Assembly: GCA_016869415.1 (NCBI GenBank)
Contig: VGEI01000025.1
Span: 1 to 19,480 of the forward strand
Direction of reading: 5' to 3'
Length of the DNA: 19,480 bases
Origin: Alphaproteobacteria bacterium
GTDB taxonomy: Bacteria; Pseudomonadota; Alphaproteobacteria; CACIAM-22H2
Shown here: in pieces, positions 6,248 to 13,995 of the stretch
Layout of the letters: each line of letters begins with the position of its first letter
Position numbering within the stretch: the stretch's first letter is position 1
Position numbers and translations under genes: made by a program
Notes under the pieces: generated by a model
Database searches by the model: none
What the model was told of the DNA's origin: nothing
The model's input: the letters and a program-made list of their open reading frames with translations, nothing else

Positions 6248-6553
6248 ATGGCCGCGCCACACGAATACAGAATGAAGGCAAAGGTCTGGCTCTATCCCGG
6301 CAAGGCGACCTGGTACTTTGTGACGCTGCCCAAGCGCCAATCCACGGCGATACGCACCCTCTTCGGCGGCATGAAGCGGGGATGGGGCTCGCTGCCGGTT
6401 GCCGTGACCATCGGCAAGACCCGGTGGACGACCTCGATCTTCCCCGACAGCAAAGCCGGCGCCTATATCCTGCCGCTCAAGGCCGAGATCCGCGACAAGG
6501 AAGCGATCCGTGCCGGCATGACCGTTCACCTGCGGATCGAGATCCGGCTCTAG
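6248..6553 (+). CDS. DUF1905 domain protein
   Basis: A 101-residue protein that is essentially one DUF1905 domain: 'KVWLYPGKATWYFVTLP' near the N-terminus, 'RGWGSLPVAVTIGKTRWTTSIFP' in the middle and 'AYILPLKAEIRDKEAIRAGMTVHLRIEI' at the end. The domain is a small beta barrel of unknown function, often found alone or fused to an OmdA-like (YdeI) domain, which is absent here. The ATG at 6248 is preceded by AGGA four bases away; an in-frame ATG at 6272 is a possible alternative. It follows the radical SAM gene by six bases and may therefore be co-induced by SOS. It converges with the SDR gene, with five bases between the stops. Confidence 0.83.
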   Translation: MAAPHEYRMKAKVWLYPGKATWYFVTLPKRQSTAIRTLFGGMKRGWGSLPVAVTIGKTRWTTSIFPDSKAGAYILPLKAEIRDKEAIRAGMTVHLRIEIRL

Positions 6554-6558
6554 CCCGT

Positions 6559-7260
6559 TCAGACCGCTGCCACGCTCACCGTCATGCCGCCGCAGACATA
6601 GAGAACCTGCCCCGTGACGAAGCCGCTGCGCTGATCGAGCAGGAAGGCGGCGGCGTGGGCGATATCGTCCGGTGTTCCCATGCGGCGCACCGGCACGACG
6701 TCGATGATCGCCTTGGTGCGCGGGCTGTCCGGCGGATTGGCCTTGTCGAAGAGCGCGGTGCGGATCGGCCCCGGGCCGATGGCATTGGCCGTGATGCCGA
6801 AACCGCCGAGCTCGAGCGCCCAGACCCGGGCCATGCCAATGAGCCCGGCTTTGGTAGCGGCATAGACGGTGCGCAGCTCCTTGCCCAGGGCGGCGCGTGA
6901 GGCGATGTTCACCACCCGCCCGAAACGCGCCTCCTTCATGCCCGGCAGCAGCGCCTGCAGGCATTGGATGGCGCAGCGCAGGTTGAGCGAGACGGCTGCT
7001 TCGAGATCCTCGATCGTCTGGGCTTCGACCGGTCCCGGCCGGACGACACCGACATTGTTGACCAGGCGCGTGATCGGCCCGCCGCGCAACGCTTCCTTGA
7101 GCGCGGCTGCGGTGTCCTCGGGCCGGCTCAAATCGGCCTCGATGCCGCCCTTCTCGCGGTCGATCACGACGACGTCATAGCCCTCGGCCCTGCAACGCTC
7201 GGCCGTCGCCCGGCCGATGCCCGAGGCGCCGCCGGTTATCAGAACCCGCCCTTTGCTCAT
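6559..7260 (-). CDS. SDR-family NAD(P)-dependent oxidoreductase (FabG-like)
   Basis: A 233-residue classical short-chain dehydrogenase/reductase. The nucleotide-binding motif 'TGGASGIG' is at 9-16, 'NNVG' at 68-71, and the catalytic residues Asn93, Ser121, Tyr133 and Lys137 are all present ('NIASRAAL', 'YAATKAGL'). 'GPGPIRT' follows as in FabG-like proteins, and the C-terminus 'GFVTGQVLYVCGGM' is typical. Asp34 after the second strand ('VVVIDRE') suggests a preference for NAD over NADP, an inference from family rules. The ORF is somewhat short because the coenzyme loop region is compact. GAAGG lies eight bases before the ATG. The lipid kinase gene ends 48 bases upstream on the same strand, so the two may be co-transcribed. 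The substrate is unknown. Confidence 0.92.
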   Translation of the reverse strand: MSKGRVLITGGASGIGRATAERCRAEGYDVVVIDREKGGIEADLSRPEDTAAALKEALRGGPITRLVNNVGVVRPGPVEAQTIEDLEAAVSLNLRCAIQCLQALLPGMKEARFGRVVNIASRAALGKELRTVYAATKAGLIGMARVWALELGGFGITANAIGPGPIRTALFDKANPPDSPRTKAIIDVVPVRRMGTPDDIAHAAAFLLDQRSGFVTGQVLYVCGGMTVSVAAV

Positions 7261-7308
7261 GCTGCGTACCTTCGTTGATGGTGCGGACTCTATAGGCTCT
7301 ACAAATCC

Positions 7309-8184
7309 TCAGGGATAGACCAGAGTGAGTGCCCGCTCCTCGACCTCAAGGGTCGCAGGCAGGCGGCCCTCGCTGTCACCGTCCACCTGCACCGGCTCGC
7401 CCGGCGGGCCGTCAAGCGTGACTCGTTTCGCCCGCACGACCGTGACGTCCGGCAGGCGCGGCAGGAAACCCAGCACCAGGGCCGCCGCATAGCGCAGGAT
7501 ATGCAGCCTTCCGGCACGGCCGAACAGGCAGACATGGAGAATCGGCTCCTCGAGCCTGGCCTCGGGACAGGCGACGAAGCGCCCACCGTAGAAATGCCCC
7601 TTGGCGACGATGGCCGAGGCAGCGTGGTAAACGCGGCCGTCGATCTCCAGCCGAAAGACCAGACCGGGGTCGCGCAGCAGCGCGCGCAGCGAGGCCGCGA
7701 CGTAGGCGAATTTGCCGGTGAGGCGCTTGAGCGCCGGATTGACACCCGCCGCGACCTGCGCGTCGAAGCCGATCCCGGCCATCATGACGAAACGCCGTGT
7801 CCGCTGGGCCGTGGTGATACGTCCCAGTGCCACCGGCCGCGGTGTGCCGCGCAGGATCGCCGCGGCGATGTCTTCGGGCCGGCTGCCCAGCCCGATCTCG
7901 GCCGCCAGCACGTTCGCCGTACCTAGTGGCACGATAGCCAGCGCCACTTGGCTGCCGACCAAACCGTTGATCGCCTCGTTGATCGTGCCGTCGCCGCCGG
8001 CAACCGCCACCCGGTCGTATCCAGCGGTGACGGCGGCGCGGGCAAATTCCTCGGCATCGCCGCGTCTCGCGGTCGCCTGCAGGGTGACGCTCGCACCCCG
8101 TTCGGCCAGGATCTTCAGCACGGCCTCGAAGCGACGGCGGCGGCGCTGGCCGGCCGTGGGGTTGTAGATGATCAGCAGCCGCAC
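7309..8184 (-). CDS. YegS/BmrU-type lipid (diacylglycerol) kinase
   Basis: With a GTG start at 8184 the protein has 291 residues, normal for the family. 'LLIIYNPTAGQRRRRRFEAVL' opens the DAGK catalytic domain. 'VAGGDGTINEAING' with GGDGT at 63-67 is the nucleotide-binding signature and 'VPLGTANVLAAEIGL' follows at 85-99. The C-terminal lobe contains 'VMMAGIGFDAQV' and ends with 'VQVDGDSEGRLPATLEV', a conserved lipid kinase strand. It should phosphorylate diacylglycerol or a similar lipid at the inner membrane using ATP. The frame remains open upstream to 8436, but that part is antisense to the msbA start region and is not family-like. It is divergent from the MsbA-like exporter across about 120 bases. 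No Shine-Dalgarno is visible; a TACGAT hexamer lies six bases before the GTG. Confidence 0.9.
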   Translation of the reverse strand: MRLLIIYNPTAGQRRRRRFEAVLKILAERGASVTLQATARRGDAEEFARAAVTAGYDRVAVAGGDGTINEAINGLVGSQVALAIVPLGTANVLAAEIGLGSRPEDIAAAILRGTPRPVALGRITTAQRTRRFVMMAGIGFDAQVAAGVNPALKRLTGKFAYVAASLRALLRDPGLVFRLEIDGRVYHAASAIVAKGHFYGGRFVACPEARLEEPILHVCLFGRAGRLHILRYAAALVLGFLPRLPDVTVVRAKRVTLDGPPGEPVQVDGDSEGRLPATLEVEERALTLVYP

Positions 8185-8194
8185 GGTTCGATCG

Positions 8195-8208
8195 TACAAT
8201 AAGTTGTA
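8195..8208. repeat. inverted repeat TACAA-TAAG-TTGTA
   Basis: A perfect 5-base inverted repeat around a 4-base centre lies 11 bases upstream of the lipid kinase start, in the divergent gap shared with the msbA-like gene. Its position suits an operator or a promoter element. A second small hairpin (ATCCG-CGAA-CGGAT, 8275-8288) lies closer to the exporter start and overlaps a TACAAT hexamer at 8288-8293. Either could be chance. Confidence 0.3.
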
Positions 8209-8302
8209 TCTGGGCAGGTCCCGCCATGGCGCCCTCGCCCTGAAACACCGCTGCGTGCTATACGTCAGGCGTGAATCCGCGAACGGATACAATCGCTTGA
8301 GC

Positions 8303-10084
8303 GTGGAGCCCGCACCGCCGGCGACGACACGCGCACTGGTCCGACGACTGCTTGTCGACCACATCCGGCCGCATCTCGGCTGGGTGGCGCTGGGCGTCGG
8401 CGCCATGAGCCTTGCCGCGGCGGCCACGGCGGCCAACGCCTGGCTGATGGAGCCGGTCCTCGACGACGTCTTCGTGCGCCGCGACCTGACGATGCTCTAT
8501 CTCGTGCCGCTGGCGGTGATCGCGGCAGCCCTGGTCAAGGGCGGCGCCACCTACGCCCAGGCCCTGATCATGACCAGGGTCGGCCAGCGCATCCTCGCCG
8601 ACCTGCAGGTGCGGCTCTTCGGCCACCTGATGCGGGCCGACCTTGCGTTCTTCCACGACACCCCGACCGGCGGGCTGATCTCCCGCTTCACCAACGATAT
8701 CGGCATGATGCGCGGCGCCATCACCCAGGCGCTGACCGGCATCGCCAAGGACATGCTGACGGTCGCCTTCCTGGTGACGCTGATGTTCTATCAGGACTGG
8801 CGGTTGGCCTTGCTCGCCTTCGTCGTCTTTCCCGTCGCCATCCTGCCCATCGTGCGTATCGGCAAACGCATGCGCAAGGTCTCGACCAGCACCCAGGTGG
8901 AAGTCGGAGCGCTGTCGACGCTGCTCGACGAAACTTTCCAGGGCGCGCGCCACGTCAAGGCCTATGGCATGGAGGAGCGCGAGACCCGCCGCGCCGCCGC
9001 GGTCATCGAGAATCTCTACCGCCTGACGATCAAGGGAACGCGCACGCGTTCGGCCTCGCACCCGATCATGGAGACGCTGGGCGCTATCGCCATCGCCCTG
9101 GTCATCCTCTACGGCGGCAGCCAGGTGATTGCCGGCAACACGACACCAGGAGTGTTCTTCTCCTTCATCACCGCTCTGCTGCTCGCCTATCAGCCGGTCA
9201 AGAACCTCGCGAACCTCAACGCCAACCTGCAGGAAGGGCTGGCCGCGGCGGCGCGTGTTTTCACCCTGCTCGACCGGGAGCCGGCGATCCGCGACAGACC
9301 GGGCGCGCAAACCCTGCCGCCGGGACCAGGCGAGATCGGCTTCGACGACGTCTGGTTCCGCTACGGACCCGACAAGCCGGCCTTGCGCAGCATCACGCTC
9401 ACCATACCAGCCGGCAAGACGGCAGCCCTGGTCGGCGCCTCGGGCGGCGGCAAGTCGACCATTCTCAACCTCATTCCCCGCTTCTACGATGTAGACGCCG
9501 GGCGCGTGACCATCGACGGGCATGACGTGCGCGACGTGACGCTTGCTTCCTTGCGCTCACGCATCGCCCTGGTCAGCCAGGAGATCAGCCTGTTCCACGA
9601 CACCGTGCGCGCCAATATCGCCTATGGCCGCGCCGATGCTACGGAAGCGGAAATCCGCCATGCCGCCGAGCTCGCCGGGGCGGCCGAGTTCATCGCCAGT
9701 CTGCCGGAGGGCTACGATACGCTGGTCGGAGAGCGCGGCGCCAAGCTGTCGGGCGGCCAGCGTCAGCGCGTGGCCATCGCCCGGGCGCTGCTCAAGAACG
9801 CGCCGATCCTGCTGCTCGACGAGGCCACCTCGGCGCTCGACAACGAATCCGAGCGTGCCGTGCAGGCGGCCCTGGCAACGTTGATGCAGGGCCGGACGAC
9901 CCTGGTCGTGGCCCACCGCCTGTCGACCATCGCCGATGCCGACATCATCTACGTGGTGGATGACGGCGGCATTGTCGAACACGGCCGCCACGCCGAGTTG
10001 ATCGCCAGGGGCCGGGTCTATGCCCGGCTTCATGCCCTTCAGGCCGGAGAGACGGGCTTCGAGGGCGCGCGGGCCCGCGCCTGA
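8303..10084 (+). CDS. msbA: MsbA-like lipid A ABC exporter (fused TM and ATPase domains)
   Basis: From the GTG at 8303 the protein has 593 residues, the usual length of an MsbA-type half transporter. GTG at 8255 and TTG at 8297 are in-frame alternatives, and TACAAT at 8288-8293 favours 8303. An N-terminal exporter domain with about six membrane segments (roughly 25-320) has 'LADLQVRLFGHLMRADLAFFHDTPTGGLISRFTND', the classic type I exporter coupling region. The ATPase domain shows Walker A 'GASGGGKST' at 378-386, signature 'LSGGQRQR' at 482-489, Walker B with Asp506-Glu507, and H-loop His538. It would flip lipid-linked substrates across the inner membrane as a homodimer. It heads a run of lipid A genes, which supports lipid A-core as cargo. 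Other exporters of this fold are hard to exclude by sequence alone. Confidence 0.88.
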   Translation: MEPAPPATTRALVRRLLVDHIRPHLGWVALGVGAMSLAAAATAANAWLMEPVLDDVFVRRDLTMLYLVPLAVIAAALVKGGATYAQALIMTRVGQRILADLQVRLFGHLMRADLAFFHDTPTGGLISRFTNDIGMMRGAITQALTGIAKDMLTVAFLVTLMFYQDWRLALLAFVVFPVAILPIVRIGKRMRKVSTSTQVEVGALSTLLDETFQGARHVKAYGMEERETRRAAAVIENLYRLTIKGTRTRSASHPIMETLGAIAIALVILYGGSQVIAGNTTPGVFFSFITALLLAYQPVKNLANLNANLQEGLAAAARVFTLLDREPAIRDRPGAQTLPPGPGEIGFDDVWFRYGPDKPALRSITLTIPAGKTAALVGASGGGKSTILNLIPRFYDVDAGRVTIDGHDVRDVTLASLRSRIALVSQEISLFHDTVRANIAYGRADATEAEIRHAAELAGAAEFIASLPEGYDTLVGERGAKLSGGQRQRVAIARALLKNAPILLLDEATSALDNESERAVQAALATLMQGRTTLVVAHRLSTIADADIIYVVDDGGIVEHGRHAELIARGRVYARLHALQAGETGFEGARARA

Positions 10085-10103
10085 GATCGCGGAAGCCGGG
10101 ACG

Positions 10104-10817
10104 GTGAAGCAACTCCTCAAGCGTGAGCCGGTGCAGCGCGCCGCGTCCTGGCTGATCGCGCTCTATATCCGCGTCGTCTTCCGCCTTACCCGATGGACGC
10201 GCGTGAATGATGGGGAGTTCCAGGCCCACGGCTCCTCCGGCACGCCGCTCATCGTCTGTTTCTGGCACGGCCGCATGCTGATGATGCCGAACTACTGGCC
10301 GCACGCCATGCGCCTCTATCTGCTGGGCTCGCCGCATCGTGACGGGCAACTCATCCTGCGCACCCTGCGGCGTTTCGGCGTGCACTCGATCAGCGGCTCA
10401 TCTTCCAGGCACGGGGCGCGGGCCCTGCGCCAGATGGCGCGCGTCATCGCCGAAGGCAGCTCGGTCTGTATCGCCCCGGACGGGCCGCGTGGCCCTCGCA
10501 TGCGCGTGCAGGAGGGCATCATCGCACTGGCCCGTCTGAGCGGCGCGCCGATTTTTCCGCTGGCTTACTCGGTTGAGAAGGGCCGTATCCTGGGTTCCTG
10601 GGACCGCTTCCTGCTGGCGTGGCCCTTTAACAAAGGCGTGTTCATCGCCGGCGAGCCGTTGCGCGTCGCCCGGGACGCTGATGAGTCCGCGATCGCCGCG
10701 GCGCGGCTGGAGCTCGAGGCACGGCTCAACGCCATCACAGCCGAAGCGGATCGCCGCTGCAGCCGCAGGCCGGTCGAGCCCGCTTCCCTGCCATCCGCCG
10801 TGGAACAGACGGCATGA
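10104..10817 (+). CDS. DUF374 lysophospholipid acyltransferase-family protein
   Basis: From the GTG at 10104 the protein has 237 residues; GGAAG lies eight bases before it. An upstream ATG at 10020 would overlap msbA and adds a segment without family character. Residues 12-28 form a hydrophobic segment. 'FWHGRMLMMP' holds His55, 'SSSRHGARAL' is the DUF374 hallmark at 98-107, and 'APDGPRGPRMRVQEG' at 124-138 is a further conserved block, as in acyltransferases of the PlsC superfamily, though a textbook H-x4-D box is not seen. Such genes typically sit beside waaA and lpxK in Alphaproteobacteria, which implies a role in lipid A or outer membrane lipid assembly; the exact reaction is not established. 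Its TGA overlaps the ATG of waaA by 4 bases. Confidence 0.88.
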   Translation: MKQLLKREPVQRAASWLIALYIRVVFRLTRWTRVNDGEFQAHGSSGTPLIVCFWHGRMLMMPNYWPHAMRLYLLGSPHRDGQLILRTLRRFGVHSISGSSSRHGARALRQMARVIAEGSSVCIAPDGPRGPRMRVQEGIIALARLSGAPIFPLAYSVEKGRILGSWDRFLLAWPFNKGVFIAGEPLRVARDADESAIAAARLELEARLNAITAEADRRCSRRPVEPASLPSAVEQTA

Positions 10818-12109
10818 TCGAAACCCTCTACCGGGGTCTTGCCGGCGTCGCAGCACCAGCCCTCCGCCTCTGGCTGGCCCGCCGCCGGAGGCAGGGCAAG
10901 GAAGATGCAGACCGACTCGAAGAGCGCCTGGGCATCGCCGGCCGAGCGAGGCCAAGCGGCGGCCTGGTCTGGATGCATGCGGCCAGTGTGGGGGAGTCAC
11001 TCTCCGTCTTGCCGCTGACAGCCCGGCTACGTCAGCAGTGGCCGGAGGTTACGCTTCTCTTTACCAGCGGCACGGTCACCTCGGCACAGCTCCTGGCCGA
11101 GCGCCTGCCGGCGGGCTGCATCCACCAGTACTCCCCGCTCGATGTGCCGGGATGGGTGGAGAGATTCCTCGATCATTGGCGGCCCGGCGCGGTGCTCTGG
11201 GTCGAGAGTGAGTTCTGGCCCAATACCCTGGCCATTCTGCGCCAGCGCCGTATTCCGGCGGCACTAGTCAACGCCCGGATGTCGCCGCGCTCGTTCATTC
11301 GCTGGCGGCAGGTGTCGTCATTGATCCGTCCACCGCTCGATCTGTTTGATCCCTGCCTCGCCCAGGACGAGACCATCGCCGCGCGGCTGAGCGCGCTGGG
11401 CGCGCGCCATGTTCGCTGTCTCGGCAATCTCAAGTTCGACGCGGAGCCCTTGCCGGCCGCGGGCCCCGCCCTGGTCGATGTTCAGGCTGCCCTCCGCAAT
11501 CGCCCGACCTGGCTCGCCGCCAGCCTGCATCCGGCGGAGGTTCCGGCGGTGGCCGACGCGCATCGCGCCCTGGCGGCGCGCCACCACGGCGTGGTGACCA
11601 TCGTTGTGCCAAGGCACCCCGCCAAAGGCGGCGAGATGGCTGAGGCGTTCATTGGCAGGGGTTTGACAGTCGCGCAGCGCAGCCACGGCATGATACCGGG
11701 GAGCGCCGATATCTACATCGCCGACACGCTGGGCGAGCTCGGTCTTTTCTACCGCGTAGCCCGTGCCGTGCTGATCGGCGGTTCACTGATCCCCCACGGC
11801 GGGCAGAACCCGCTCGAAGCAGCGCGGCTGGGCTGCGCCCTTGTCCTTGGCCCGCACATGTTCAACTTCCCCGAGATGACGCCGGCCTTGCTCGCCGCCG
11901 GCGGCGCCGAGCAGATCACGGAGGGCGCGGCCCTTTCCTCAGCCATAGACCGCCTGCTGACCGATGATGATCTTGCCAAACGCCGTGGCGTGGCAGCCCG
12001 GCGCCTCGCCGAATCCGACCGCGGCGCCGTCGAGCGCGTTGCCTCGGCCCTTGACCCGCTGATCGCGCCCCTGAGCACGGCGCCGGAGCCCGATCGTGCG
12101 CGCGCCTGA
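10814..12109 (+). CDS. waaA: 3-deoxy-D-manno-octulosonic acid (Kdo) transferase
   Basis: A 431-residue GT-B glycosyltransferase of family 30 that transfers Kdo from CMP-Kdo to the lipid A precursor on the cytosolic face of the inner membrane. An N-terminal amphipathic anchor (about 5-25) is followed by 'RLEERLG' and 'WMHAASVGES', with catalytic base Glu61. Other hallmarks are 'LFTSGTVTSAQLLAERLP', 'WVESEFWPN', 'GNLKFD', 'IYIADTLGELGLFYRVARAVLIGGSL' and 'GGQNPLEAARLG', the CMP-binding region. It overlaps the DUF374 gene by 4 bases and lpxK by 14 bases, so translation is probably coupled. Whether it adds one or two Kdo residues cannot be read from sequence. Confidence 0.97.
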   Translation: MIETLYRGLAGVAAPALRLWLARRRRQGKEDADRLEERLGIAGRARPSGGLVWMHAASVGESLSVLPLTARLRQQWPEVTLLFTSGTVTSAQLLAERLPAGCIHQYSPLDVPGWVERFLDHWRPGAVLWVESEFWPNTLAILRQRRIPAALVNARMSPRSFIRWRQVSSLIRPPLDLFDPCLAQDETIAARLSALGARHVRCLGNLKFDAEPLPAAGPALVDVQAALRNRPTWLAASLHPAEVPAVADAHRALAARHHGVVTIVVPRHPAKGGEMAEAFIGRGLTVAQRSHGMIPGSADIYIADTLGELGLFYRVARAVLIGGSLIPHGGQNPLEAARLGCALVLGPHMFNFPEMTPALLAAGGAEQITEGAALSSAIDRLLTDDDLAKRRGVAARRLAESDRGAVERVASALDPLIAPLSTAPEPDRARA

Positions 12110-13082
12110 ATTCTGGCACACGCCATCCAGCAGCCTGCCCGCCGCCCTGCTAGCACCGCTGGGGGCGGCGTACGGGACCCTGGCCCGCCTGCGCGACTGG
12201 GGTACGACGCCCTGGTGCGCGCCGGTCCCGGTTATTTGTGTGGGCAATCTCACCGTTGGCGGTGCCGGCAAGACCCCGACTGTGCTCGCTCTCGCCGCAC
12301 GCTTGCAAGACCAAGGGATCGAGGTCGCCTGCCTGTCGCGCGGTTATGGCGGTCGCGAACATGGACCGCTGCGGGTCGATCCCGCGCGGCACACGGCGGC
12401 GTATGTCGGCGATGAGCCGCTTCTACTCGCCGGCGTGGCTCCGACCTGGATTGCCCGCGACCGGCGGGGCGGCGCGCAGACCGCCATCGCCGAGGGCGCC
12501 GACATCGTCCTGCTCGACGATGGGCTGCAGAACCCGAGCCTGCGCAAGGATCTCTCGCTGGTCGTGATCGATGGCGGCTACGGCTTCGGCAATGGACGGG
12601 TGCTGCCGGCGGGGCCGCTGCGCGAGCCGGTGGAGCGCGGGCTTGCCCGTGCCCACGCAGTGGTACTGATAGGCGACGATAGCCGCGGCGTAGCGATGGC
12701 TCTGCCGGCCGGGCTGCCGATCCTCCGGGCCCGCCTGGAGCCCGACGAGGCCGCCTTGCGCCTGCGCGGGTGTCCGGTTGTCGCCTTCGCCGGTATCGGG
12801 CGGCCGGCCAAGTTCTTTCATACCTTGCGCGAGATCGGCGCCGAGGTGATCGACGTCACCGAATTCGCCGACCACCATCCCTACACTGCCGACGAGATCA
12901 TGCGTCTCGCCGAAACCGCCCAGCACCGCCAGGCGACGCTGGTCACCACCGCCAAAGACCTGGTCCGCCTCCCGGAGCCGGCACGCGCACTGGCGACGGC
13001 CGTCGGCGTTCGGCTGCGCTTCGCCGACCCTGCCGTGGTTGATCGCCTTCTCATGCCGCTTCTCGGAGCGGTGCGTGGCTAG
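12096..13082 (+). CDS. lpxK: tetraacyldisaccharide 4'-kinase
   Basis: A 328-residue LpxK, the ATP-dependent kinase that adds the 4'-phosphate to the lipid A disaccharide at the inner membrane. It starts with GTG at 12096, with GGAG seven bases before it. The N-terminal 'APEFWH' and the hydrophobic segment at about 13-30 are typical. 'GNLTVGGAGKTP' at 50-61 is the P-loop with Lys59, 'LSRGYGGRE' follows, and 'IVLLDDGLQNPSLRKDLSLVVIDGGYGFGNGRVLPAGPLREP' holds the conserved DDGxQ motif and the GNGxxLPAGPLREP block. 'FAGIGRPAKFF' and 'FADHHPYT' are in the C-terminal lobe. It overlaps waaA by 14 bases and the next acyltransferase by 8 bases. The length is normal for the family. Confidence 0.97.
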   Translation: MRAPEFWHTPSSSLPAALLAPLGAAYGTLARLRDWGTTPWCAPVPVICVGNLTVGGAGKTPTVLALAARLQDQGIEVACLSRGYGGREHGPLRVDPARHTAAYVGDEPLLLAGVAPTWIARDRRGGAQTAIAEGADIVLLDDGLQNPSLRKDLSLVVIDGGYGFGNGRVLPAGPLREPVERGLARAHAVVLIGDDSRGVAMALPAGLPILRARLEPDEAALRLRGCPVVAFAGIGRPAKFFHTLREIGAEVIDVTEFADHHPYTADEIMRLAETAQHRQATLVTTAKDLVRLPEPARALATAVGVRLRFADPAVVDRLLMPLLGAVRG

Positions 13083-13995
13083 CCGTGCTGCGTGGCGTCG
13101 GCGCTTCACGCACTACCTCGTCCGCCCGCTCGAGGCGGTCATACTCCATCTGCTGCATGCCATCGTCAGCATCCTGCCGGTGACCGCCGCCTCGGCGCTG
13201 GGCGGTGCCCTTGCCCGCGCCATGGGACCGCGCCTGGGGTTGAGCCGACGGGCGCGCAAGAGCATCGGCCGGGTGTTTCCCGAGCTCGATGCTGCTGCGG
13301 TCGAGAAGCTGGTGCGGGAGATGTGGGACAACCTCGGCCGGGTCGCCGGCGAGATGCCCCATCTGCCGCACATGAAGGTGTTCGATAGCGATCCCGTGCC
13401 CGGCCCGACGCAGGTCGAGATCCTCGGGCGGGAGCACGTCGACGACGCGGTTCACCGCGGCAAGCCCATCATCTTCTTCACCGCCCATATCGGCAACTGG
13501 GAGGTGGCGCCACTGGTCAGCCTGCGCTGTGGCGTGCTGCTGCACGTCGTGTACCGCTCGGCCAACAATAAATGGGCCGACCGGCTCTTCCTCGCCGGGC
13601 GGCGCGATGTCGTCGGCGGCATGATCCCCAAGGGGGCCGAAGGTGCGCGTCTGATGATCAAGGCTCTGCAGGCGGGAAACTCGCTGGGCATGCTCGTCGA
13701 TCAGAAGATGAATGACGGCATCGCCGTGCCGTTCTTCGGCCGCGAGGCGATGACTGCGCCGGCGCTGGCCCAGCTCGCGGCACGCTACGACTGCACAGTC
13801 TTGCCGGCCTGGGTCGAGCGCCTTGGCGGCGTGCGTTTTCGCGTGCGCGTCGAGCCGCCGCTTACGGTATCGTCGGGCGGCGATCGTCATGCCGACGCCC
13901 TGGCGACGATGACGGCCGTCAACGCCCGGATCGAGGCTTGGATCCGCCAGTGCCCCGGCCAGTGGCTCTGGCTGCACAGGCGTTGGCCGGACTAG
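13075..13995 (+). CDS. LpxL/HtrB-type lauroyl acyltransferase
   Basis: From the GTG at 13075 the protein has 306 residues. GGAG ends six bases before this codon, while the open extension to 13039 lies within lpxK. It is an LpxL/HtrB/LpxM superfamily acyltransferase: an N-terminal membrane segment at about 20-45, the catalytic 'FFTAHIGNWE' with His138 and Glu143 (H-x4-E), 'YRSANNKWADRLFLAGR', 'GNSLGMLVDQKMNDGIAVPFFGREAMTAPALAQLA' and the ending 'CPGQWLWLHRRWP', all typical. It should add a secondary acyl chain to Kdo-lipid A or its precursor from acyl-ACP. I cannot tell which position or chain length. It ends the lipid A run and its stop shares the palindrome CTAG with the stop of the convergent nucleotidyltransferase gene, an overlap of four bases. 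Confidence 0.92.
   Translation: MASRAAWRRRFTHYLVRPLEAVILHLLHAIVSILPVTAASALGGALARAMGPRLGLSRRARKSIGRVFPELDAAAVEKLVREMWDNLGRVAGEMPHLPHMKVFDSDPVPGPTQVEILGREHVDDAVHRGKPIIFFTAHIGNWEVAPLVSLRCGVLLHVVYRSANNKWADRLFLAGRRDVVGGMIPKGAEGARLMIKALQAGNSLGMLVDQKMNDGIAVPFFGREAMTAPALAQLAARYDCTVLPAWVERLGGVRFRVRVEPPLTVSSGGDRHADALATMTAVNARIEAWIRQCPGQWLWLHRRWPD

Noticed and set aside
5992..6964. Overlapping plus (5992-6900) and minus (6236-6964) ORFs around the DUF1905 and SDR genes
   Set aside because: Both cross real gene boundaries and translate to low-complexity sequence with no motif.
8258..9523. 421-residue minus-strand ORF opposite the ABC exporter
   Set aside because: Low-complexity Gly/Asp/Arg/Gln-rich translation without motifs; the exporter frame has all ATPase motifs.
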